Shown: positions 23,750 to 32,817, counted from the first letter of the stretch. The stretch is DNA of 64,000 bases from Salinirubellus litoreus (GCF_037335815.1 NZ_CP147841.1:1798001-1862000), one strand, 5' to 3'. Notes: generated by a model not told the origin, from the sequence alone. Program-made: numbers and translations.

Positions 23750-23882
23750 GTCCGGGCGGAGGGCCCCCACCGACTTGAACACCGCGGCACCGGCCGGATG
23801 TGGCTGGGTCCGCGCGACCGGGACTGCACGGGCTCCCGAAACCGCCGATGAGAACGGGGTCCCCTCGGCCGGTTTCGAACCC

Positions 23883-23891
23883 TACTATATC
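23883..23891 (+). promoter_or_regulatory. TATA element for the PEBP lipoprotein
   Basis: TACTATATC, 21-29 bases before ATG 23912. Confidence 0.5.
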
Positions 23892-23911
23892 CCCGGTCCC
23901 CTACCCCGGGT

Positions 23912-24544
23912 ATGCGCCGCCGCCGGGTACTCGCCGCCGGAACCGGTCTCGTGTCGGCCTCGTCGCTGGCCGGCTGTACGACCGGCTCCGGTTCGGGCGG
24001 CGAGCCCACACCTCCCCTCCTGCGCTTCCGCCCGACGGCGTTCGAGTCCGGCGGGGTCGTCCCGGAACGGTTCACCTGCGAGGCCGACGACGGCTCCGGA
24101 ACCTCGCCGCCGTTCGCCGTCGAGAGCGTCCCGCCACCGACCGAGGCGCTCGGGCTCGTCGTCGAACTCCCCGACAACGTCGGGTCGACGTTCACTCACT
24201 GGCTGCTCTGGAACCTCCCGCCCGACCTCGGGACCGTCCCCGCCGGCCTGCCGGCCGAGCCGACGCTCCCATCGCTCGGCGGGGCCCGACAGGGCCGCAA
24301 CGGGACCGGCCGTGTCGGCTACGTCGGGCTCTGTCCGCCGCCGACCGGCCAGCCGCGGGAGTACTGGTTCACGCTCTACGCGTTCCGGCGTGAACTCGAC
24401 GTCCCTGCGGGGGCGGGCCGTGACGCCTTCGACGACGCAGCCGAGACGGCGACGCTGGCGAGTCGGCGGCTCGTCGCACGGTTCGGGCGGTCCCCTCCCG
24501 ACGAAGATGGGGACGGGTCACCCACCCGAACGCCGCTTTCTTGA
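23912..24544 (+). CDS. YbhB/YbcL (PEBP-like) lipoprotein
   Basis: A 210-residue protein with a signal peptide: RRRR at the start, a hydrophobic stretch and a lipobox LAGC (C22). Mature phosphatidylethanolamine-binding-like domain: 'FESGGVVPERFTCEADDGSG', 'LGLVVELPDNV', 'FTHWLLWNLPPDLG' (the DxxxxxxxFxHW motif) and 'GYVGLCPPPTGQPREYWFTL' (GPxPP-H-like ligand loop, with CPPPTG). The Arg cluster suggests Tat export. Anchored outside the cell; ligand unknown. Confidence 0.88.
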   Translation: MRRRRVLAAGTGLVSASSLAGCTTGSGSGGEPTPPLLRFRPTAFESGGVVPERFTCEADDGSGTSPPFAVESVPPPTEALGLVVELPDNVGSTFTHWLLWNLPPDLGTVPAGLPAEPTLPSLGGARQGRNGTGRVGYVGLCPPPTGQPREYWFTLYAFRRELDVPAGAGRDAFDDAAETATLASRRLVARFGRSPPDEDGDGSPTRTPLS

Positions 24545-24622
24545 CACCCATCCGTGCGCTCCTCGAACGCGGGGCCGGCACAACGCGCGCAGCTATTTGC
24601 CTGCCGCGCGCATCCGGACGGT

Positions 24623-25171
24623 ATGGGCTTTCACACGTTCGACGTCTCCCGGGCCGACCGCCTCGAGGACGAGTCCCGGTACCGGTACGTCTCCGTCGAC
24701 GAACTGCTCGCGCTGTTCGACCCCGAGGGGAGCGTCGCCGATCTCGGTTCCGGGACCGGGTTCTACACGGACGATGTCGCGCCGTACGTCGAGCGGGTGT
24801 ACGCCGTCGACGTCCAGGCCGAGATGCACGACTACTACCGGGGGAAGGGCGCACCGGGGAACGTCGAGTTCGTGACCGCGGCGGTCGCGGACCTGCCGTT
24901 CGAGGAGGGGGCGCTCGACGCCGCCTTCTCGACGATGACCTTCCACGAGTTCGGGGACGGGGCGGCGCTGGCGGAGATCGCACGGGTGCTCGCCGACGGC
25001 GGGCGGCTCGGCATCGCCGACTGGTCGGCCCGGGGAGCCGGCGAGTCGGGGCCGCCGCTCGACGAGCGGTACGCCCTGTCCGAGGCCGTCGCGCTCGCCG
25101 AGGGCGCGGGGCTCACCGTCGAACACGGTAGCGAGCGGCGCGAGACGTTCGTGCTTCGAGCGGTCGGGTAG
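24623..25171 (+). CDS. Class I SAM-dependent methyltransferase
   Basis: The 182-residue protein starts MGFHTFDVSRADRLEDESRY. Motif I 'VADLGSGTGFYTDDV' binds SAM; 'VYAVDVQAEMHDYY' is the acidic loop; 'LDAAFSTMTFHEF' is motif IV; and 'EIARVLADGGRLGIADWSA' is motif VI. The pattern is that of the Methyltransf_11 family (UbiE/COQ5-like small-molecule enzymes). Substrate unknown. The ATG at 24623 is chosen because the frame from 24554 would overlap its own promoter region. Ends 215 bp before the ABC operon. Confidence 0.88.
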   Translation: MGFHTFDVSRADRLEDESRYRYVSVDELLALFDPEGSVADLGSGTGFYTDDVAPYVERVYAVDVQAEMHDYYRGKGAPGNVEFVTAAVADLPFEEGALDAAFSTMTFHEFGDGAALAEIARVLADGGRLGIADWSARGAGESGPPLDERYALSEAVALAEGAGLTVEHGSERRETFVLRAVG

Positions 25172-25235
25172 GGAACGGGGAGACCGCCGGCAGCGACCGG
25201 GGTCACCGGCTCGATCCGGGGTCGTTGTTGATAGA

Positions 25236-25260
25236 TGGTGTATGTTCGTTTCATACACCA
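25236..25260. promoter_or_regulatory. 9-7-9 perfect inverted repeat upstream of the ABC operon
   Basis: TGGTGTATG-TTCGTTT-CATACACCA lies 93 bp ahead of the operon TATA box and 65 bp after the methyltransferase stop. Either a regulator-binding site or a terminator hairpin; the AT content and perfect arms are striking. Confidence 0.5.
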
Positions 25261-25349
25261 CACGCTCGTTCTACTTAACCGGCGAATGTGTCCGATCGTA
25301 CAGGTATGAAGCTTCCCGTATGTGGTACGTTCGCCGATCGGGGTAGAAA

Positions 25350-25359
25350 AACATAAATA
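25350..25359 (+). promoter_or_regulatory. TATA element of the ABC transporter operon
   Basis: AACATAAATA is 28-37 bases before ATG 25387, typical of a strong leaderless promoter. Confidence 0.65.
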
Positions 25360-25386
25360 CACGGTCCCGGAACGTGGGGCCGAACG

Positions 25387-27123
25387 ATGTCGAAAGACGA
25401 CAGAGACTTCGGACGACGCGACTTCCTGAAAGCGACGACTGCCGGTGGCGTGGTCGGAATGACCGCCCTGGCCGGCTGTACGGGAGGCGACGGTGGCGAC
25501 GGTGGCGACGGTGGCGACGGTGGCGACGGTGGGGACGGCGGTTCGACGCCGACCGAGGGTGACGGCGGCGACGGCGGGTCGACGCCGACCGAGGGCGACG
25601 GCGGCGACGGTGGCGACGGCGGGTCGGTCGACCTGCCGACGTACACCTACCTCAACAACTCCCAGAGCTACAACCCGCCGCGCCACGACGCGATCAACCT
25701 CATCGCGCGGCAGTTCAACGACCTCGGCCTCGACGTCGAGGTCGAGACCCTGGAGTGGGGGACCCTGTTCAACCGGGTGTCCGTCGAGTACGACTACAGC
25801 TTCGCGACGTGGCACACGTTCTTCACGATCGACCCGGTGCTGGAGCTCAACTCGACGATGAACTCCGAGAACGTCGAGCAGGGCGAGGGTAACTTCGCGG
25901 GCTACGCGAACGACGAGGTCGACCAGCTCATGGCCAACTACCTCGGTAGCCCGGACTCGGACGAGCGGATCGATCAGGTCCACGAGCTCCAGAAGATCAT
26001 AATGGAGGACGTCCCCCAGATGCCCGTCACCCACATGCCGCAGCTGGCGGTGTTCAACAACAACCAGGTGACCAACTGGCAGCCCGAGCTGTCGCTGGGG
26101 TACAACTCCTACTGGACGATGATCAACCTGGAGATGCAGGACGGGGCGACGTCCCTGAAGGGGTACTGGCCGGAGACCCTGTCGACGATGAACGTCCTGG
26201 GCCACAACGACGAGAACAAACACACCTACCAGTTCACGGTGATGTACGACACGCTCCTCCGGCTCGACAACAACGGGGAGCTCAACACGGACGTCAGCCT
26301 CGCCACGGACTACGAGCGCGTGGACGAGACGACGATGGAGTACACCATCCGGACGGACCACTCGTTCCACGACGGCGAGGACCTCACCGCCGAGGACGTG
26401 GTGTTCACCTACAACTACATCGCCGAGAACGAGATCCCGCTGTTCTCGGTCCAGTCGCAGTTCATGGGCGAGTCCGAGGTCGTCGACGAGAGCACGGTCC
26501 GGATCAACATGTCCGAGCCGCTCGGCCCGTTCAACACGCTCGTCGCCACGCAGATCCCGATCCTCCCCCAGCACATGTGGGAGGACCGGAGCAACCCCAG
26601 CCAGGCCACCGTCGAAGAGCCGGTCGGCAGCGGCCCGCTCCAGTTCAGCTACTGGAACCAGGGGACGGAGTTCGGCCTGGAGCGGTTCGACGACCACTTC
26701 GCGCCGGTCGACTTCGAGGAGCGGTTCTGGCGGATCATCCCCGAGGCCTCGACGGTCTGGGAGCTGCTCCTGAACGGCGAACTGAACTACGAGCCGTTCG
26801 GCCGCATCGACCGTTCGCTCAACGAGAACCAGAGCGAGGACCAGATCTCGGTCCAGTCCAACCCGGCCACCTCGTTCTGGCACTTCACCCCGAACGAGCG
26901 CCTGGAGGGGCTCGACGACCCCGCGCTACGGAAGGCGCTGGTCAACGCCATCCCGCGGACGCCGATCGTCGACCAGATCCTGTTCGGCTTCCCCGAACCC
27001 GGGTTCAACGTCGTCTCGCCGGCGTTCGGTCCGCTACACACCGAGGACGTCACGACGTACGAGGAGAGCATGGAGCGGGCCCAGAGCCGCCTCGAGGAGG
27101 CCGGCTACACGGGCGGTAACTGA
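25387..27123 (+). CDS. Solute-binding lipoprotein, family 5 (circularly permuted)
   Basis: A 578-residue extracellular binding protein. Tat signal RRDFLK (R10, R11), lipobox LAGC (C31), then a 50-residue GGDGG/STPTEGD linker. Residues about 83-253 match what is normally the C-terminal lobe of peptide/nickel-binding proteins ('LEVETLEWGTLFNRV'-like strand, FAGYANDEVDQLM, MPVTHMPQLAVF). Residues about 256-578 match the normal N-terminal lobe (YDTLLRLDNNGEL, HSFHDGEDLTAEDVVFTYN, ILPQHMW) and stop at LEEAGYTGGN, where the C-lobe should begin. So the domain order is swapped. First gene of a five-gene operon with two permeases and two ATPases. Ligand unknown. Confidence 0.92.
   Translation: MSKDDRDFGRRDFLKATTAGGVVGMTALAGCTGGDGGDGGDGGDGGDGGDGGSTPTEGDGGDGGSTPTEGDGGDGGDGGSVDLPTYTYLNNSQSYNPPRHDAINLIARQFNDLGLDVEVETLEWGTLFNRVSVEYDYSFATWHTFFTIDPVLELNSTMNSENVEQGEGNFAGYANDEVDQLMANYLGSPDSDERIDQVHELQKIIMEDVPQMPVTHMPQLAVFNNNQVTNWQPELSLGYNSYWTMINLEMQDGATSLKGYWPETLSTMNVLGHNDENKHTYQFTVMYDTLLRLDNNGELNTDVSLATDYERVDETTMEYTIRTDHSFHDGEDLTAEDVVFTYNYIAENEIPLFSVQSQFMGESEVVDESTVRINMSEPLGPFNTLVATQIPILPQHMWEDRSNPSQATVEEPVGSGPLQFSYWNQGTEFGLERFDDHFAPVDFEERFWRIIPEASTVWELLLNGELNYEPFGRIDRSLNENQSEDQISVQSNPATSFWHFTPNERLEGLDDPALRKALVNAIPRTPIVDQILFGFPEPGFNVVSPAFGPLHTEDVTTYEESMERAQSRLEEAGYTGGN
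25480..25630 (+). repeat. GGD/STPTEGD low-complexity linker repeats
   Basis: Repeats of a 9-bp GACGGTGGC-type unit, and two copies of a longer unit encoding GGSTPTEGDGGDGG, form a flexible acidic tether between the lipid anchor and the binding domain. Confidence 0.8.
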
Positions 27124-27217
27124 AGTCGTAAACGGTCGGGACGACCGAAACCCACTTAACGTCGTACTCCTGACCGACCAGCCACACCGCGTAACCGAAC
27201 CATAGATCAAACATACA

Positions 27218-28195
27218 ATGGGAAAAGCCAGTTTCGTAATCAGACGGATCCTACAGCTCGTGGCCACGTTCTGGGCCGTCGGGACGGTCCTGTTCTTCCT
27301 GTTCAGGCTCATGCCCGGCAACCCGACGTCGTTCGTCATCTCGCCACAGATGACGGCGGAGGCCCGCCAGCAGATCATCGCGAGCTACGGCCTCGACGAG
27401 CCGTTGCACATCCAGTACATCAAGTTCCTGCAGAACGCGCTGACGCTCGACTTCGGGCGCTCGTTCCACTCGAACGCCCCCGTGCAGGACGTCATCTGGA
27501 CGTACCTGCCGAACACGCTCGTGCTGATGCTGACCGCGTTCGTCATCGCGTACGCGATCGGTATCACGGCGGGCGTGCTGTCGGGCTGGTACCGGGGCTC
27601 GCGCCTCGAGCGTAGTACGGTCATCACGGCGCTGGTCGCCCGGAGCGTCCCCACGTTCTGGGTCGGGCTGATCGTGCTCTGGATATTCGGTGCGGGGATG
27701 GGCGTCATCCCGATGACCGGGATGACCTCCGCCGGGAACGACCCCGGGAGCTTCTGGGAGATGGTCCTCAGCGTCGACTTCCTCCACCACCTCGCCGCCC
27801 CGGCGCTCGTGCTGGCGTACTACTACATGGGGTACCCGCTGCTCATCATGCGGTCGAGCATGCTCGAGGTGCTCTCGGAGGACTTCATCGACGTCTGTCG
27901 GGCCAAGGGGCTCAAAGAGCGGACGATCATGTTCAAGCACGCCGCTCGCAACGCGATGCTGCCGATCGTCACGGCGGCGGCCATCGCGCTCGGATACGCG
28001 GTCGGCGGGAGCGTGCTGATCGAGACGGTGTTCGCCTGGCCCGGAATCGGTCGGGAGATGGTCCGCGCGGTCACGCGTCGGGACTTCCCGGTGGCACAGG
28101 GGACGTTCATGGTGCTGGCGTCGACCATCATCATCCTGAACTTCGTCGCGGATCTGGCCTACGGCTACCTCGATCCGCGGGTGACCTACGACTAG
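27218..28195 (+). CDS. ABC transporter permease (DppB/OppB-like)
   Basis: A 325-residue protein with six membrane segments. It starts 'FVIRRILQLVATFWAVGTVLFF' (in part: VIRRILQLVAT), continues 'FRLMPGNPTSF', and has the EAA loop 'VLSEDFIDVCRAKGLKERTI' contacting the ATPases. This is a pore subunit of a peptide/nickel importer. It lies 94 bp after the binding-protein stop, a gap holding no gene, and is followed by the second permease after 4 bp. Confidence 0.95.
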   Translation: MGKASFVIRRILQLVATFWAVGTVLFFLFRLMPGNPTSFVISPQMTAEARQQIIASYGLDEPLHIQYIKFLQNALTLDFGRSFHSNAPVQDVIWTYLPNTLVLMLTAFVIAYAIGITAGVLSGWYRGSRLERSTVITALVARSVPTFWVGLIVLWIFGAGMGVIPMTGMTSAGNDPGSFWEMVLSVDFLHHLAAPALVLAYYYMGYPLLIMRSSMLEVLSEDFIDVCRAKGLKERTIMFKHAARNAMLPIVTAAAIALGYAVGGSVLIETVFAWPGIGREMVRAVTRRDFPVAQGTFMVLASTIIILNFVADLAYGYLDPRVTYD

Positions 28196-28199
28196 AACA

Positions 28200-29177
28200 A
28201 TGGCAGGAGAAGACATCACGCGGTCGATAATGGACGACGCCGAGGAGCGGCACTCGCGCGAGGAGGTCAGTAAGTGGCAGCGGAGCTTCCGGCTCTGGCG
28301 AGAGACGCTCGCGGAACACTGGAGTCAGCTGACCGACGAGCTGTCGGTCCGGCTCTCGATGGTGACGGTCGCGTTCTTCGTCCTGGTCGCCATCTTCGCC
28401 CCGTACATCGCCCCCTACGCGCCGCTGGCGCGCCAGTACCAGACGTCCGACGAGCTCCTCATCGCCAAGTGGGCCGAGCCGTCGCTCCTGGGCGCGAACA
28501 CGGACTACCTGCTGGGGACGACCGCCTCGGGCTACGACATCTTCAGCCAGCTCGTGTTCGGCACCCGGGCCGCGCTGCTGGTCGGCCTGCTCGCTGCGGT
28601 GTTCACCGCCGGCATCGGGACGCTCGTCGGGCTCGTCGCGGGCTACTACGGCGGGGTCCTCGACGACGCGCTGATGCGCCTCGTCGACTTCATGTACGGC
28701 CTGCCGCTGCTGCCGACCGTGATCGTGCTCGTCGCGCTCACGGGCCCGAGCCTCTGGAACATCATCCTCGCGGTGATCATCCTCCAGTGGCGCGCGACGG
28801 CGCGTGTGATCCGTTCACAGGCGCTCTCCTTGCGCGAGCGGCCGTTCGTCAAGGCCGCACAGGTCGCCGGAGCCAGCGACTGGCACATCATCAGCCGACA
28901 CCTCGCTCCGAACGTCCTGCCGCTGTCGTTCCTCTACGGATCGTTCGCCATCGCGTGGGCGATACTCACCGAGGCCGGCGTCTCGTTCATCGGGCTCGGC
29001 GACCCCAACACCGTCTCGTGGGGGACGATGCTCCAGGCCTCGCGCGCGTACTCGGCGCTCTCGTTCGGTGCCTGGTGGTGGTTCGTCCCGCCCGGGATCT
29101 GCATCGGCCTGCTCGTGATCAGCGGGTTCCTCATCGGTCGGGGATACGAGGAGATCACTAACCCCAAGTTACAATGA
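28200..29177 (+). CDS. ABC transporter permease (DppC/OppC-like)
   Basis: A 325-residue partner permease. A long polar N-terminus (1-55) precedes 'VRLSMVTVAFFVLVAIFAPYIAPYAP' (in part: LVAIFAPYIAPYAP), the DppC start. 'LLGTTASGYDIFSQLVFGTR' is the typical TGRDxFSR-like element and 'RERPFVKAAQVAGASDWHII' the EAA loop. Its stop overlaps the next ATG by 4 bases (ATGA), so translation of the ATPase is coupled. Confidence 0.95.
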   Translation: MAGEDITRSIMDDAEERHSREEVSKWQRSFRLWRETLAEHWSQLTDELSVRLSMVTVAFFVLVAIFAPYIAPYAPLARQYQTSDELLIAKWAEPSLLGANTDYLLGTTASGYDIFSQLVFGTRAALLVGLLAAVFTAGIGTLVGLVAGYYGGVLDDALMRLVDFMYGLPLLPTVIVLVALTGPSLWNIILAVIILQWRATARVIRSQALSLRERPFVKAAQVAGASDWHIISRHLAPNVLPLSFLYGSFAIAWAILTEAGVSFIGLGDPNTVSWGTMLQASRAYSALSFGAWWWFVPPGICIGLLVISGFLIGRGYEEITNPKLQ

Positions 29178-30220
29178 GTCTACTGGAAGTCGAGAACCTG
29201 GAAGTGTACTACGAGACGGAGGAGGGGCCGGCACAGGCCGTCGACGACGTCTCGTTCACCCTCGAAGAGGGTGAGAACCTGGGTATCGTCGGCGAATCGG
29301 GCTGCGGGAAGACGACGCTCGCCAAGGCCATCATCGGGATCCTCCCGGACGCCGGCTACGTCAACGGCGGCACCATCCGGTTCAAGGGCGACGACATGAC
29401 CGAGATGACCGGGGAGCAACGGCGTCGTCTGAAGTGGGAGGAGATCTCGATGATCGCCCAGTCGGCGATGAACTCGCTGGACCCGGTCTACACCATCCGC
29501 GAGCAGATCGTCGAGGCCATCGAGACCCACCGACCGGGGACCGGCCGTACCGAGTCCCAGCAGATCGTCACGTCCATGTTCGAACTCGTGGGGCTCGACC
29601 CCGACAGGGCCGACGACTACCCCCACCAGTTCTCGGGCGGGATGCGCCAGCGCGCCATGATCGCGATGGCGCTCGCGCTCGAACCGTCGCTGATACTGGC
29701 CGACGAGCCGACCACGGCGCTCGACGTCATCATGCAGGACCAGATCCTCAAACGGATCAGTCAGATCCAGGACGAGATCCGGTCCTCGATGCTCGTCATC
29801 ACGCACGACGTGAGCGTCGTCGCCGAGACGTGCGATCGCGTCCTCGTGATGTACGCCGGGAAGGTCGCCGAGGAGGGTCCGGTCGAGGAGATATTCAACC
29901 AGCCGTACCACCCCTACACGATCGGGCTGAAGCGGGCGTTCCCGAACATCCGCAAGACCGATCAGGACCTCCTCTCGATCAAGGGCTACCCTCCCGAACT
30001 GATCGACCCGCCCCAGGGCTGCCGGTTCGCCGAGCGGTGTCCGATGGCCGACGAGCGGTGCCGCGAGGAGGAGCCGGAAGCACACTACATGAACGACCTG
30101 CGGACGTACTGTCACTACGCGGAGGACATCGACCGCGAGCTGCGACCGCGCGCGGACGACCCGAAGACGTGGCGGCAGACCGAGGCCGCGAGGGCGGTAC
30201 AGGAGGTAGGCGATGACTGA
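29174..30220 (+). CDS. ABC transporter ATP-binding protein (DppD/OppD-like)
   Basis: A 348-residue ATPase: Walker A GESGCGKTT (about residues 38-46), Q-loop 'MIAQSAMNSLDPV', signature 'FSGGMRQRAMIAMAL', Walker B 'LILADEPTTALDV' and H-loop 'VITHDVSVV'. The C-terminal oligopeptide-transporter domain has the four-Cys cluster CRFAERCPMADERC plus a final C, as in DppD. It overlaps the upstream permease by 4 bases and the next ATPase by 8. Confidence 0.96.
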   Translation: MSLLEVENLEVYYETEEGPAQAVDDVSFTLEEGENLGIVGESGCGKTTLAKAIIGILPDAGYVNGGTIRFKGDDMTEMTGEQRRRLKWEEISMIAQSAMNSLDPVYTIREQIVEAIETHRPGTGRTESQQIVTSMFELVGLDPDRADDYPHQFSGGMRQRAMIAMALALEPSLILADEPTTALDVIMQDQILKRISQIQDEIRSSMLVITHDVSVVAETCDRVLVMYAGKVAEEGPVEEIFNQPYHPYTIGLKRAFPNIRKTDQDLLSIKGYPPELIDPPQGCRFAERCPMADERCREEEPEAHYMNDLRTYCHYAEDIDRELRPRADDPKTWRQTEAARAVQEVGDD

Positions 30221-31343
30221 GACGAACACCACGACCGCGACGGATCCCGAGGAGGACTCGCTACTTCAGGTCCGGAACCTGAAGAAGTATTTCAAGGTCG
30301 ACGCGGGCTGGATCGCGAGCATCGTCCAGTCGGTTTCCGGCGACGACCCGGACTACGTCCACGCGGTCGACGGCGTGAGCTTCGACCTCCGGCGCGGGGA
30401 GACGCTCGGGCTGGCCGGCGAGTCGGGCTGTGGGAAGACGACGACGGGGATGTCGCTGGTCAAACTCCACGAGCCGACCGACGGCGACATCGTCTACGAC
30501 GGCCAGAGCCTCAACGACGCGACCGACGACGAGATCAGGCAGTTCCGCCGGAACGCCCAGATGATCTTCCAGGACCCGTTCGAGAGCATCAACCCGCGGA
30601 TGACCGTCTACGACACGGTCGCCGAGCCGCTGCGGATCCACAACATCCCCAACGAGACGGCGCGGGTCCAGCGCGCGCTCGAGTTCGCCGAACTCCTGCC
30701 GCCGGAGCAGTACTTCGACCAGTACCCCCACGAGCTCTCGGGCGGCCAGCGCCAGCGGGTCGCCATCGCGCGGGCGCTCGTGCTCGACCCGGACTTCATC
30801 GTGGCCGACGAGCCGGTCTCGATGCTCGACGTGAGCCTCCGGGCCGGCGTGCTGTCGTTGCTCGAACGGATGACCGACGAGTACGGGCTCTCTGTGGTCT
30901 ACATCAGCCACGACCTCTCGCTGCTGCGGCACATGTGTGATCGGCTCGCGATCATGTACATGGGGAAGATCGTCGAGAAGGGGCCGACCGACGAGATCAT
31001 CGAGAACCCACAGCACCCCTACACCCAGTCGCTCATCAACGCGGTGCCGGTCCCGGAGCCGAGCGTCGGCCGCGAGCGCGTCGAACTGCAGGGCGAGGTG
31101 GGCGACGTCATCGACATCCCGACCGGCTGTCGGTTCAAGGACCGGTGTCCCGACTACATCGGCGACGTCTGTGACAAGGTCGTGCCGCCGCTCGAACGGA
31201 AGACCGACACGGGCGGCGAGGCCGCCGTGGCGTGTCACCTCTACGAGAGCGCCGAGGGGTACGACCCCTACGCGGAGATGGGTGGCTCAGCGGCCGAGCG
31301 AGAAGGCGACGCCGGCTCCGAGTCGACGCCGGCCGACGACTAG
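30213..31343 (+). CDS. ABC transporter ATP-binding protein (DppF/OppF-like)
   Basis: A 376-residue second ATPase: Walker A GESGCGKTTTG, signature 'LSGGQRQRVAIARAL', Walker B 'FIVADEPVSMLDVSL', H-loop 'YISHDLSLL'. An unusual 30-residue stretch ('DAGWIASIVQSVSGDDPDYVHA') sits between the first strands, as in OppF proteins with a long A-loop insertion. The C-terminal Cys-rich domain (CRFKDRCPDYIGDVC) follows. Acidic Ser/Glu-rich end. Last gene of the operon; the convergent tldE-like gene ends 20 bp away. Confidence 0.96.
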   Translation: MTETNTTTATDPEEDSLLQVRNLKKYFKVDAGWIASIVQSVSGDDPDYVHAVDGVSFDLRRGETLGLAGESGCGKTTTGMSLVKLHEPTDGDIVYDGQSLNDATDDEIRQFRRNAQMIFQDPFESINPRMTVYDTVAEPLRIHNIPNETARVQRALEFAELLPPEQYFDQYPHELSGGQRQRVAIARALVLDPDFIVADEPVSMLDVSLRAGVLSLLERMTDEYGLSVVYISHDLSLLRHMCDRLAIMYMGKIVEKGPTDEIIENPQHPYTQSLINAVPVPEPSVGRERVELQGEVGDVIDIPTGCRFKDRCPDYIGDVCDKVVPPLERKTDTGGEAAVACHLYESAEGYDPYAEMGGSAAEREGDAGSESTPADD

Positions 31344-31362
31344 ACGCTCTCTCGCTGCTACG

Positions 31363-32817
31363 CTACTCCTCCAGCGTCCCTTCCAGCCTGATCCCCGGTG
31401 CGGTCACGGCGTAGGGGAGCCGCGACTTGTGCTTCTCCGAGACGCCCGTGACGGTCCCGCGAGCCGCGCCGATGTCGGTCACGTCGTGGAGCGTCGACGG
31501 CTCGAACGCCAGCGAGACGCCGTCGACCCGTCCGGCCCGCTCGCCCCCTTCCAGCAGGTAGCCCTCGGCGACGGGGAGCCCGGCCCGACCCCGGTCCGGG
31601 CGCTCCTCGGTCTTGCGTTCGAGGTGTTTCGCGTAGAGGACGCTCGCGGGCATGGACCCGGACCGCTGGACGCGCTCGAACTCGTCGCGGAGCCGCGGCC
31701 CGTCGAACCGCTCGACGAGCACGTCCGCGCCGGCCCGGAGGTCCGCGCGGGTCGCCTCGCCGGGGGCGACCTCGACGTGTCGGGGGTGGATGCGCGGCGG
31801 CTGTTCGAACCCGAGGCTCGGCACCGCGTTCCCACGGGGGTAGGTCTCCTCCTCGGCGGCGCTGACGGTGTTGTGGAGCAGGCCCGTGACGGTCCCGTTT
31901 TCGACGAGGTTCACGGGTGTCGTGGGCCGGAGTTCGGCGTCGTAGCCCAGCGCCGCCCACGAGCCCGCGTGGATCGTGTCCTCGATGTCGAGGTCGGGGG
32001 GGCCGATCTCGTCGCCGAGGGAGAAGGGGCTCAGCCCCATGAAGTCGACGTCGGCCTCGAAGTACCGCGAGACGAGGTGGAAGAGCTGTCCCGCGGCGCG
32101 GGGGCTCAGGACGACCGTCGCCGCCCCTGTGGGCGCGGCGGCCTCGTCGGCGGCCGACAGCGTCTCGGCGTCGTCGACCGCGGCCTCGAAGACCTCCGGA
32201 ATTTCGTCGAGGAACGCCGCACCGCGCGTCGATCCCGCGTGGCGGTCGACCGTCGGCCCGTCGTCGAGCGAGAGGATCAGGCGCACGCTGGCGCGGTCGA
32301 GGGTCGTCCGGACGGTGCTCCCGGTCGTCGTCGCGAGCGAGGCGTCTATGTGGGCGTCCCGGTAGTTCACCCACCGTCGGTCGAGGTCGAGGTCGTCGGC
32401 CGCGGCGAGGGCGTCCTCGACGGTTCCGACCTTGGTTTCGAGGTCGACCGCGTCGAGCCCCCCGGACGCCCACCCGCCGTGGACCCCCAGGTGGGTCGTG
32501 TACCGGTCGTAGCGCGCCGGGTCGTCCTGCGCGAGGAACTCCCCGGCGCGGATCGCCCGGTCGGCGGCGTCGGAGAGGCTCTCCTCGTCCAGGCTCGACG
32601 TGTACCGGTAGTCGGCGGCCCCCTCGACGAAGGTGCGAAAGCAGACACCGGTCTCGTCGAACGAGACCGTCTCGCGGGGACCGTCGTCGGTCACGACGGC
32701 GTCGGTCTTCACCTGGTCGATCGCCCCCACCTCGGCGTAGGCGACCCGCTCGTCGTCCTCGAACCGGTCGAGCAGCCAGTCCATCGCGTCGAGCGACTCC
32801 TCGAACTCGGCGCTCAT
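31363..32817 (-). CDS. TldE/PmbA-like metalloprotease subunit
   Basis: The 484-residue protein has the TldD/PmbA fold: the N-terminal domain 'AYAEVGAIDQVKTDAVVTDD', the central 'VVLSPRAAGQLFHLVSRYFE' and 'SLGDEIGPPDLDIEDTIHAG', and the C-terminal 'GYLLEGGERAGRVDGVSLAF' where PmbA proteins have their terminal strand. The HExxxH zinc motif of TldD is absent (AGQLFHLVSRYFE occupies its place), so this is the TldE-type subunit. TldD/TldE pairs degrade or mature modified peptides. No tldD is in the window. ATG start and length are usual. Confidence 0.85.
   Translation of the reverse strand: MSAEFEESLDAMDWLLDRFEDDERVAYAEVGAIDQVKTDAVVTDDGPRETVSFDETGVCFRTFVEGAADYRYTSSLDEESLSDAADRAIRAGEFLAQDDPARYDRYTTHLGVHGGWASGGLDAVDLETKVGTVEDALAAADDLDLDRRWVNYRDAHIDASLATTTGSTVRTTLDRASVRLILSLDDGPTVDRHAGSTRGAAFLDEIPEVFEAAVDDAETLSAADEAAAPTGAATVVLSPRAAGQLFHLVSRYFEADVDFMGLSPFSLGDEIGPPDLDIEDTIHAGSWAALGYDAELRPTTPVNLVENGTVTGLLHNTVSAAEEETYPRGNAVPSLGFEQPPRIHPRHVEVAPGEATRADLRAGADVLVERFDGPRLRDEFERVQRSGSMPASVLYAKHLERKTEERPDRGRAGLPVAEGYLLEGGERAGRVDGVSLAFEPSTLHDVTDIGAARGTVTGVSEKHKSRLPYAVTAPGIRLEGTLEE

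Noticed and set aside
25480..25630. The GACGGTGGC repeats as a possible CRISPR or minisatellite array.
   Set aside because: They are in frame and encode the Gly-Asp linker of a lipoprotein; there are no unique spacers.
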